Below are positions 1-5,135 of a DNA stretch of 6,636 nt, piece by piece (the stretch's first letter is position 1; every line of letters starts with the position of its first letter). The notes beneath the pieces were generated by a model. That model was not told the DNA's origin. It saw only the letters and a program-made list of their open reading frames with translations, and searched no databases. The DNA lies in contig DAOVBC010000131.1 in assembly GCA_030670715.1 (NCBI GenBank), forward strand, positions 1 to 6,636, read 5' to 3'. The position numbers and the translations under genes are program-made. The DNA is from Deltaproteobacteria bacterium (GTDB lineage: Bacteria; Desulfobacterota; Desulfobacteria; Desulfobacterales; SG8-13).

Positions 1-89
1 TTATACGTCATCGTATATAAAAATACGTATACTTGGCGATAGAAATCCCCCGACTCCTGAAGTATTTATTCGTAAAGCGACAATTGCCA

Positions 90-118
90 TTGACATTAAA
101 AAATACGTGCGGTAATTT
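90..118 (+). promoter_or_regulatory. Possible sigma-70-type promoter upstream of etfB
   Basis: A perfect TTGACA (90-95) is followed by a 17-bp spacer and TAATTT (113-118), which matches only 3 of 6 consensus -10 bases. The surroundings are AT-rich. A start near 125 would put the terminator-like hairpin at 128-170 at the very beginning of the transcript, so either etfBA is attenuated or this promoter is not the one used. A 10-bp direct repeat, AAAAATACGT, occurs at 19-28 and 99-108, the second copy inside the spacer. A 7-bp inverted repeat TATACGT/ACGTATA lies at 2-8 and 25-31. These could be operator sites, but that is only inference. Confidence 0.35.
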
Positions 119-127
119 ACGCATGCC

Positions 128-170
128 AAAAAGCAATGCCCACTTATTTTAGGTGGTTATGGCTTTTTTT
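128..170 (+). terminator. Terminator-like hairpin with T-run in the etfB leader
   Basis: The arms 128-145 and 151-168 can pair over 18 positions with two mismatches and two G-T wobbles around a 5-nt ATTTT loop. The descending arm runs into seven T residues (164-170). It could end transcription from a gene left of the window, or act as an attenuator of etfBA, since it lies between the best promoter candidate and the etfB start. The A-run at the foot of the 5' arm means it could also work on the opposite strand. The internal mismatches make it weaker than the terminator at 2181-2220. Confidence 0.5.
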
Positions 171-247
171 GGTTTAGATACATAGCGGGAGTGATGGTTT
201 TTTTATTTTCAGGCATTAATTCGCAACATGAAAGGAAGGATTAAAAA

Positions 248-1030
248 GTGGAAATCGTTGTATTACTAAAGCAGGTTCCCGACACGGAATCGATGATCAG
301 TGTTGCTGATGACGGCGTGTCCATCAAAACGGTTGATCTTAAGTGGGTGATCAATCCTTACGATGAGTTCGCTGTCGAAGAAGCGCTTCAAATTAGAGAT
401 GCCGACAGTGGTAAGGTGACCATTCTGACCGTCGGGTCGGACAAAGCGACCGCGGCAATCCGGACCGCTCTGGCAATGGGCGCAGACGAGGGCGTTCTGA
501 TAAATGATCCGGCGATTGAAGGCTGTGACGGACTGGGTATTGCACGTATTCTGGCTGCAGCTCTCAAGGATATTCCCTATGACCTGATTATTGCCGGACA
601 GCGGGCGGTTGACGATGACAACTTCCTGGTGGGTACGGCCGTGGCCGAATATCTGGGTATTCCCAACATTTCAATGGTGAACAAACAGGAGATTGCGGAC
701 GGCAAGATTAAGTGCCGGCAAACCATAGAGGGGGGCACTGTGGTGCTCGAAGCGCCTTTGCCTGCTCTGTTTACGACGCAGCGCGGGTTGAACGAGCCGC
801 GTTATGCATCCCTGCCGGGGATCATGAAAGCCAAAAAGAAACCGCTGGCAACCAAGACTCTGGCTGACATCGGGTTGGATGCGTCAGCCGTTGCAGATCC
901 GGGAGCAAAGATAGTTTCCATGCAGCCGCCGCCGGCAAGACAGGGCGGAAGAATTATCGAGGGCGAAACAGCCCAGGAGAAAGTGACAGAGCTTGTCAAA
1001 CTGCTCAGTGAAGAAGCAAAAGTTGTATAA
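248..1030 (+). CDS. etfB: Electron transfer flavoprotein subunit beta (EtfB)
   Basis: This is the small subunit of the heterodimeric electron-transfer flavoprotein, a soluble cytoplasmic carrier that takes electrons from acyl-CoA dehydrogenases and related flavoenzymes. At 260 aa it has the normal family length. Visible hallmarks are the N-terminal LLKQVPDT stretch (residues 6-13), INPYDEFAVEEAL (35-47), the AMP/second-flavin loop GQRAVDDDNFLVG (117-129), and the recognition loop NEPRYASLPGIMKAKKK (182-198). Leu189 sits where the dehydrogenase-docking leucine is found. The GTG start is chosen because AGGA (237-240) lies 7 nt upstream and the protein begins exactly at the conserved beta strand. 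etfA follows after 43 bp, so the two are cotranscribed. One oddity: residues 126-128 of the nucleotide loop are Phe-Leu-Val, where many family members have polar residues. Whether this ETF is bifurcating cannot be told from the subunit alone. Confidence 0.96.
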   Translation: MEIVVLLKQVPDTESMISVADDGVSIKTVDLKWVINPYDEFAVEEALQIRDADSGKVTILTVGSDKATAAIRTALAMGADEGVLINDPAIEGCDGLGIARILAAALKDIPYDLIIAGQRAVDDDNFLVGTAVAEYLGIPNISMVNKQEIADGKIKCRQTIEGGTVVLEAPLPALFTTQRGLNEPRYASLPGIMKAKKKPLATKTLADIGLDASAVADPGAKIVSMQPPPARQGGRIIEGETAQEKVTELVKLLSEEAKVV

Positions 1031-1073
1031 TAAAGATATCTGAAACTCGAAACGCGGGAGTACGGAGATAGAT

Positions 1074-2033
1074 ATGAGTGTCTTAGCAATAGCAGAACAA
1101 AGAGATGGGGAATTTCGAAAAGTAACTTACGAGGCCCTAAGTGAAGGAAGGCGAATCGCAGATGAGCTGGGGACCGACCTTGCAGCGGTCGTTTTGGGCT
1201 CGGGTGTCGAGGGTGCGGCCGGCGATCTCGGAAAATACGGCGCGGATAAAGTTCTGGTTGCCGACAATCCGGCGCTGGTCGAGTATTTAACCGACCTGTA
1301 CACCAATGTCGTCGCCGGGGTCATCGAAAAGGAGGCGCCGGACGTTGTTGTCCTTGGGGCCTCAACCCAGGGCAAGGACCTGGCGACAAGGGTGACGGCG
1401 CGATTGAATGCCGGCCTGGCGATGGATTGTGTGGCCGTAAAGGTTGAAGGCGGGAATGTCATTGCAACCCGGCCGATTTACGGCGGCAAGGTTCTGGCGG
1501 ACGTGGCTCTGAACGGCAAGCCCCAGATCGTTGCCATCCGTCCCAATGCCATGAGTATTGCTGAAACCGCCAAAGCCGGGACAGTTGAAAAAATTGAGGT
1601 CGATCCCGGAGACGGCCGGCTGCAGTTTGTTGAGAAAAAGCTGGAAACCGAAAAGGTCGAACTGACGGAAGCGGATGTCATCGTATCCGGCGGCAGAGGA
1701 ATGGGTGGAACGGATTATACCTTGGTCGAACAGCTGGCAGACCTTCTCGGGGGTGCGGTCGGTGCATCGCGGTCGGCGGTTGACGAGGGATGGCGGCCCC
1801 ATTCGGACCAGGTGGGGCAAACCGGGAAGGTGGTTTCGCCCAATCTTTACATCGCCTGCGGAATATCCGGAGCCATTCAGCACCTGGCGGGCATGTCGTC
1901 ATCAAAAGTGATCGTCGCTATCAACAAAGATCCGGATGCGCCGATATTTTCCAAAGCAGATTACGGGATTGTGGGAGACCTGTTCGAGATCGTACCACTG
2001 CTTACAGAGGAAGTGAAAAAAATAAAGGGCTAA
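1074..2033 (+). CDS. etfA: Electron transfer flavoprotein subunit alpha (EtfA)
   Basis: This is the large, FAD-binding ETF subunit, 319 aa, the usual length of forms without an N-terminal ferredoxin domain. The N-terminal alpha/beta domain (about 1-190) pairs with EtfB. The C-terminal FAD domain begins near residue 200 and shows SGGRGMG (205-211), ASRSAVDEGW (231-240) and QVGQTGK (246-252). The ETF-alpha signature runs from LYIACGISGAIQH (258-270) through Gly273 to VAIN (281-284), and DPDAPIFSKADYGIVGD (286-302) completes the FAD site. GGAG at 1064-1067, 6 nt before the ATG, supports the start. No dehydrogenase or ETF:quinone oxidoreductase gene lies beside the pair in this window, so its electron donors and acceptor are unknown. 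Transcription probably ends at the terminator at 2181-2220. Confidence 0.97.
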   Translation: MSVLAIAEQRDGEFRKVTYEALSEGRRIADELGTDLAAVVLGSGVEGAAGDLGKYGADKVLVADNPALVEYLTDLYTNVVAGVIEKEAPDVVVLGASTQGKDLATRVTARLNAGLAMDCVAVKVEGGNVIATRPIYGGKVLADVALNGKPQIVAIRPNAMSIAETAKAGTVEKIEVDPGDGRLQFVEKKLETEKVELTEADVIVSGGRGMGGTDYTLVEQLADLLGGAVGASRSAVDEGWRPHSDQVGQTGKVVSPNLYIACGISGAIQHLAGMSSSKVIVAINKDPDAPIFSKADYGIVGDLFEIVPLLTEEVKKIKG

Positions 2034-2038
2034 TATAC

Positions 2039-2101
2039 GCATGGCGCAAAGCGTAAAGCGCATAGAGCATGGCGCAGAGCGCATAGCGTAACGTGCATCC
2101 A
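2039..2101 (+). repeat. Heptanucleotide tandem repeat array A (consensus GCATAGC)
   Basis: Nine consecutive 7-bp units start at 2039, 2046, 2053, 2060, 2067, 2074, 2081, 2088 and 2095 with no phase slip. Every unit begins G(C/T)A. Units 1 and 5 are identical (GCATGGC), giving a near-exact 15-bp repeat at 2039-2053 and 2067-2081 (one mismatch). The array starts 5 bp after the etfA stop codon and runs into the hairpin at 2099-2153, so it would be transcribed as part of the etfBA 3' untranslated region. Its function is unknown. Confidence 0.8.
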
Positions 2102-2153
2102 CCGCCCCGGCCTGCCATAGCCTATTATGGCGGACAGGTGGCGGGGCAAGTGG
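2099..2153. repeat. Long imperfect palindrome in the etfA 3' region
   Basis: Nested complementary blocks form an extended interrupted stem: CCAC (2099-2102) with GTGG (2150-2153), GCCCC (2104-2108) with GGGGC (2143-2147), CCTG (2111-2114) with CAGG (2135-2138), and GCCATA (2114-2119) with TATGGC (2126-2131). The last two helices share base 2114, so only one can use it. No T-run follows, so it is not itself an intrinsic terminator. It may protect the 3' end of the etfBA mRNA or be a member of a dispersed palindromic repeat family. Both readings are inference. Confidence 0.6.
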
Positions 2154-2180
2154 CGCGAAGTGAACAAATATTGAGCGAAT

Positions 2181-2220
2181 AAAGGCTGCCTGGATTGCTC
2201 GGGCAGCCTTTTGATTTTTT
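2181..2220 (+). terminator. Rho-independent terminator of etfBA
   Basis: AAAGGCTGCC (2181-2190) and GGCAGCCTTT (2202-2211) form a perfect 10-bp stem around an 11-nt loop. TTTT (2209-2212), then G, A and TTTTTT (2215-2220) make the U-tract. It lies 148 bp after the etfA stop, giving an unusually long 3' untranslated region that contains array A and the palindrome. The A-run at the foot of the stem could allow weaker function in reverse. Confidence 0.88.
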
Positions 2221-2246
2221 ATTAAAATAGATTTACATCAATGATC

Positions 2247-2321
2247 CAGTATCAAGAATCGAGATTTGTACCGAGCATCCAGTATCGAAAATCGAGTATC
2301 CAGCACCCAGTATCCAGAATC
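2247..2321 (+). repeat. Heptanucleotide tandem repeat array B (consensus CAGTATC/GAGTATC)
   Basis: Units of 7 bp run at 2247, 2254 and 2261. A 5-nt interruption (2268-2272) follows, then further units at 2273, 2280, 2287, 2294, 2301, 2308 and 2315. Most fit (C/G)AGNATC: the first position alternates mainly between C and G and the fourth is variable, while A2, G3, A5, T6 and C7 are mostly fixed. Array D (5010-5051) has the same sequence in the same orientation. The array ends 78 bp before the rimO start codon. On the reverse strand it reads as a repetitive peptide rich in Leu, Asp, Trp and Tyr, which is a by-product of the repeat and not a gene. Confidence 0.85.
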
Positions 2322-2344
2322 TTTCTCTCAGATGCCACCTGTGG

Positions 2345-2388
2345 TTGTATTCGATAAATTTGCCTGTAATTTATTGTAACTGTCGAAT
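2345..2388 (+). promoter_or_regulatory. Possible rimO promoter with nested inverted repeat
   Basis: TTGTAT (2345-2350), a 16-bp spacer and TAATTT (2367-2372) form a weak promoter candidate. Two nested inverted repeats overlap it: ATTCGA (2349-2354) with TCGAAT (2383-2388), and ATAAATT (2354-2360) with AATTTAT (2368-2374). Such symmetry across a -10 region is what an operator would look like, but AT-rich DNA gives such matches easily. This is the only candidate between the etfBA terminator and rimO. Confidence 0.28.
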
Positions 2389-2399
2389 TTAACACTCCC

Positions 2400-3755
2400 A
2401 TGAAAATATTCCTTTCCAGCCTGGGATGCGCCAGGAACCTGATCGACAGCGAGATAATGCTGGGCCGGCTTAAAACAGCCGGTGCCGCATTCGTAGATGA
2501 CCCGACTGACGCCGAGGTGATCATTGTAAATACCTGCAGCTTTATCGAATCGGCTGCCGATGAATCCATCGATACCATTTTTGAACTGGCAAAGTGCAAA
2601 GAAAATGGCAACTGCCGGCGTCTGATCGTCACCGGCTGTCTGCCCGAACGCTACCGGGAAGACATCGTCCGGGTCATGCCGGAGGTGGATCTCTTTTTAG
2701 GGACCGGTGCTTTTGACAGAATTGTCAGCGCGGTGGACGGCTGCCCGGACACGTCCAGATGTATCCTGCCGGATCCGGATTTGCTTGTTCCCTCAGGTGC
2801 CGGCGACCCCCGGGTCCAGACCACCGCCCATATGGCTTACCTGAAGATCGCGGAAGGCTGCAGCAAGCACTGCACCTATTGCATTATTCCCCGATTGCGC
2901 GGCAGGCAGAAAAGTCGATCTATCGCAGATATTATCACTGAGGCACGGCACCTGGTTCAAAACGGTGTAAAGGAACTGGTGCTGGTAGCCCAGGACACCA
3001 CCGCATATGGTAAAGATCGGGGGGACTCAAGCGACCTTTCAAAGCTTCTGCAGAGCCTTGCGGAAATCCCGCCGCATCCGGAACCCTGTGCCGGCAGTGG
3101 GCCGGCAGCCGAACCATTCTGGATCAGATATTTATACGGGCACCCGGAAAGTATTGATGATTCGGTGATCAGAACTGTTGCGAATTATGCAAATATATGT
3201 TCATATTTTGATATTCCGATTCAACATGCCGGCAATACCGTTCTAAAGAAAATGGGCCGACACTATTCACGGGATGATCTGCACCGTTTGATCGATCGTA
3301 TCCGGACAACGCTGCCCGGGGCTGCAATCCGGACGACCGTTATTGTCGGTTTTCCGGGAGAAACCGACAAGGAGTTTGACGAATTGATCAAATTCATTGA
3401 AGACGTCCGCTTCAACCATCTGGGATGCTTTGTCTATTCCGATTCTGAAGATTTGCCGTCTCACAGGCTCCCCGGTCACGTACCGCAAGCAGTGGCAAAG
3501 GAGCGTTACGATGCGCTGATGTCCAGCCAGGCGAACATATCACTAGGTCACAACCGGAGTTTCACCGGCAAAACGGTTCGGGTGCTGGTGGAAGAGCGCA
3601 GTGAAGAAGGGTTGTTCTCCGGCCGTACGGCGCTGCAGGCACCGGAAGTAGACGGGATGACCTATATTCGTGCAAAACTGCTGCAAACCGGCTGTATGAC
3701 GGATGTAAGGATTACGGATGCGCTTGAATATGATCTCGTAGGAGAAGCCGTATGA
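2400..3755 (+). CDS. rimO: Ribosomal protein S12 methylthiotransferase RimO
   Basis: RimO is a radical SAM enzyme that adds a methylthio group to the beta carbon of a conserved aspartate in ribosomal protein S12. The 451-aa protein has the three expected parts. The N-terminal MTTase domain carries cluster ligands Cys10 (in SSLGCARN), Cys46 (VNTCSF) and Cys80 (VTGC). The radical SAM core has Cys154, Cys158 and Cys161 in CSKHCTYC, followed by IPRLRGRQKSRS (163-174), QDTTAYGKDRG (198-208), FDIPIQH (270-276) and VGFPGETD (316-323). A C-terminal TRAM domain spans about 386-448. QDTTAYG and the GRT..QAPEVDG stretch (408-419) fit RimO better than MiaB. The ATG begins at the conserved N-terminal strand and there is an in-frame stop at 2367, but no Shine-Dalgarno sequence is visible. 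A Pro/Gly/Ala-rich insert (about 225-239) between the core strands is unusual. The stop overlaps the next gene by ATGA, so the two are translationally coupled. Confidence 0.95.
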   Translation: MKIFLSSLGCARNLIDSEIMLGRLKTAGAAFVDDPTDAEVIIVNTCSFIESAADESIDTIFELAKCKENGNCRRLIVTGCLPERYREDIVRVMPEVDLFLGTGAFDRIVSAVDGCPDTSRCILPDPDLLVPSGAGDPRVQTTAHMAYLKIAEGCSKHCTYCIIPRLRGRQKSRSIADIITEARHLVQNGVKELVLVAQDTTAYGKDRGDSSDLSKLLQSLAEIPPHPEPCAGSGPAAEPFWIRYLYGHPESIDDSVIRTVANYANICSYFDIPIQHAGNTVLKKMGRHYSRDDLHRLIDRIRTTLPGAAIRTTVIVGFPGETDKEFDELIKFIEDVRFNHLGCFVYSDSEDLPSHRLPGHVPQAVAKERYDALMSSQANISLGHNRSFTGKTVRVLVEERSEEGLFSGRTALQAPEVDGMTYIRAKLLQTGCMTDVRITDALEYDLVGEAV

Positions 3756-4735
3756 ATGAAGACCTGAAGCAGAAGATTCTTTCCAGGGTCAAAGATGATC
3801 TGGTGAAAATCGAAACGGCGCTTGCCGAAAACCTGGATCCCTATTATGATCTGGTCGCCGATATCGCGCGCCACATACTGTTCAGCGGCGGCAAGCGGCT
3901 CAGGCCCCTGTTGACGATTCTTTGCGCCAGGCTTTGCGGCTACAATGGCGACAATACCGAAAAATTTTCCACCATATTTGAATACCTGCATGCGGCCACC
4001 CTCTTGCACGATGACTTGGTGGACGGCGCGACGATGCGAAGGGGCAGGCCGGTGGCCCATTCCGTCTGGGACAATCCCACAGCCGTACTTGTAGGAGACT
4101 TTTTACTCGCCCGCTCGCTCAGTATTGCTTCTGAAACCGGAAAAACCCGGATTATCAAGGTTATTGCAGGAATAACCGAAAACATGTCCCAGGGAGAAAT
4201 TCAGCAGTTATATCGCAAAGGAGCGATTGATCTTTCCGAGGAAGAATACCTGGAGGTGATCCGACGCAAGACCGCAGTCCTGTTTCAGGGAGCCTGCCGG
4301 GTCAGTGCGATTCTTGCAGATGTGCCCGGGAATAAGGAAACAGCGCTTTCCGATTTCGGCCTGCATCTCGGACTTGCATTTCAAATGGCGGATGATCTTC
4401 TGGATTATACCGTTGACAGCGCGGCCCTGGGGAAGCTGGTGGGGGCCGATCTGCGTGAAGGAAAATTAACCCTGCCGGTTATTTACGCGTTAAACCGGGC
4501 AAATGACGGCGACCGGGAGCGGATGATCCGGATCATTCAAAATGAAGATTTTTCGACGGAAGAATTTGAAAGCCTGATCACCCTGCTGCATAAGTACGAG
4601 GGGATCGATTACACCAGAAAAACGGCGGCCGGGCACATCCAACGGGCCAGACAGGCCATCTCCATTTTCGAGGATTCGCAGGCAAAGGAAATTTTACTGG
4701 ATATCGCCGACTATGCACTGGCTCGCAAGATGTAA
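3752..4735 (+). CDS. Polyprenyl diphosphate synthase, long-chain (IspB/HepT-like)
   Basis: This is an all-trans prenyl diphosphate synthase (327 aa) that adds isopentenyl diphosphate units to an allylic primer, probably to make a menaquinone side chain in this setting. Motifs in order: GGKRLRP (46-52), which binds isopentenyl diphosphate; the first aspartate-rich motif HDDLVD (Asp87, Asp88, Asp91) followed by MRRGRP (95-100); VGDFLLARS (114-122); KTA (173-175); the second aspartate-rich motif QMADDLLD (Asp214, Asp215, Asp218); and GADLREGKLTLP (231-242). The first motif has the two-residue spacing of long-chain enzymes rather than the longer one of bacterial farnesyl/geranyl synthases such as IspA. 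Small residues Ala81 and Ala82 before it leave room for a long product, but the chain length cannot be read off. AGGAG (3740-3744) lies 7 nt before the ATG, inside the rimO end. No clear terminator follows. Confidence 0.93.
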   Translation: MNEDLKQKILSRVKDDLVKIETALAENLDPYYDLVADIARHILFSGGKRLRPLLTILCARLCGYNGDNTEKFSTIFEYLHAATLLHDDLVDGATMRRGRPVAHSVWDNPTAVLVGDFLLARSLSIASETGKTRIIKVIAGITENMSQGEIQQLYRKGAIDLSEEEYLEVIRRKTAVLFQGACRVSAILADVPGNKETALSDFGLHLGLAFQMADDLLDYTVDSAALGKLVGADLREGKLTLPVIYALNRANDGDRERMIRIIQNEDFSTEEFESLITLLHKYEGIDYTRKTAAGHIQRARQAISIFEDSQAKEILLDIADYALARKM

Positions 4736-4819
4736 TTGTGATAAAAGGTGGGTGCTGATAAATTATATCCGTAAGTAGTGGAGTAATGGAAGGGTCAAGG
4801 GGTGCATCGTTAGAGCCAT

Positions 4820-4896
4820 GTTTCGAGTTGCGGGTTACGAGTTACGGGTTACGGGTTGCGAGTTTCGAGTTGCGGGTTACGAGTTGCGAGTTAACT
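4820..4896 (+). repeat. Heptanucleotide tandem repeat array C (consensus GTTRCGR)
   Basis: Ten 7-bp units in perfect register (4820-4889) plus a decayed eleventh. In all ten, positions 1-3 are GTT and positions 5-6 are CG. Only position 4 (A, G or T) and position 7 (A or G) vary. Units 1-3 recur as units 7-9, giving an exact 24-bp repeat (4820-4843 and 4862-4885) 42 bp apart. Because 7 is not a multiple of 3, any reading frame gives a 21-bp/7-residue repeat, which can create false repetitive ORFs. Confidence 0.92.
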
Positions 4897-5009
4897 TATG
4901 AGCCTGTTTTATGGAAACCCGCAAGAAGCGGTAATCTAAGATAACACCTCAATAATTTTGTCCTGTGGAAATCTCCCTAGGCGTGTCACCTGCGACGACA
5001 TTTCGTAGA

Positions 5010-5051
5010 GCGGATCCAGTATCCAGTATCGAGTATCCAGGATCGCGAATC
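5010..5051 (+). repeat. Heptanucleotide tandem repeat array D, same family as array B
   Basis: Six units at 5010, 5017, 5024, 5031, 5038 and 5045. The centre is two CAGTATC and one GAGTATC; the edges are decayed (GCGGATC, CAGGATC, GCGAATC). Orientation matches array B. The distance to the next start codon (84 bp to 5136) is close to that of array B (78 bp to 2400). Confidence 0.85.
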
Positions 5052-5135
5052 TTCTATGGATTATTGCAGAGGTGACAAAAAAACCAAATTCATAACGATA
5101 TTAAGGTTTCTTAAAGGCAATAAGGAGCAATAGCC

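Larger units (their letters stand above)
4736..5135. other. 400-bp spacer with two heptamer arrays and no supported gene
   Basis: The spacer contains arrays C and D and otherwise little. A short stem CCGC/GCGG (4919-4922 with 4928-4931) lacks a T-run, so I see no convincing terminator for the rimO operon. A 52-codon reading frame at 4786-4944 passes through array C but has GGAG only 2 nt before its ATG and a peptide that merely reflects the repeat. The last 80 bp are A-rich and end in AAGGAG (5122-5127), 8 nt before the start of the next gene. A promoter for that gene is expected here, but no convincing -35/-10 pair stands out. Confidence 0.7.

Noticed and set aside
1362..1883. A 173-codon minus-strand reading frame inside etfA
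   Set aside because: It is antisense to the conserved etfA coding sequence, has no recognisable domain, and is expected from codon bias in GC-richer genes.
2252..2632. A 126-codon minus-strand reading frame upstream of and inside rimO
   Set aside because: One end is the translation of array B and the other is antisense to the clearly coding rimO start.
2400..3755. Possibility that this gene is MiaB (tRNA methylthiotransferase)
   Set aside because: QDTTAYGKDRG and the TRAM stretch ending in APEVDG fit RimO, as do the N-terminus and the overall layout.
4919..4931. CCGC/GCGG hairpin considered as terminator of the rimO operon
   Set aside because: The stem is only 4 bp and no T-run follows.
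4786..4944. A 52-codon + strand reading frame through array C with a peptide that repeats FELRVTS
   Set aside because: The 7-residue peptide repeat follows automatically from 21 bp being three 7-bp units. GGAG is only 2 nt from the ATG, and nothing outside the repeat looks coding.
2039..5051. Heptamer arrays considered as CRISPR arrays
   Set aside because: Units are 7 bp, contiguous and without spacers of constant length. No cas genes are present.
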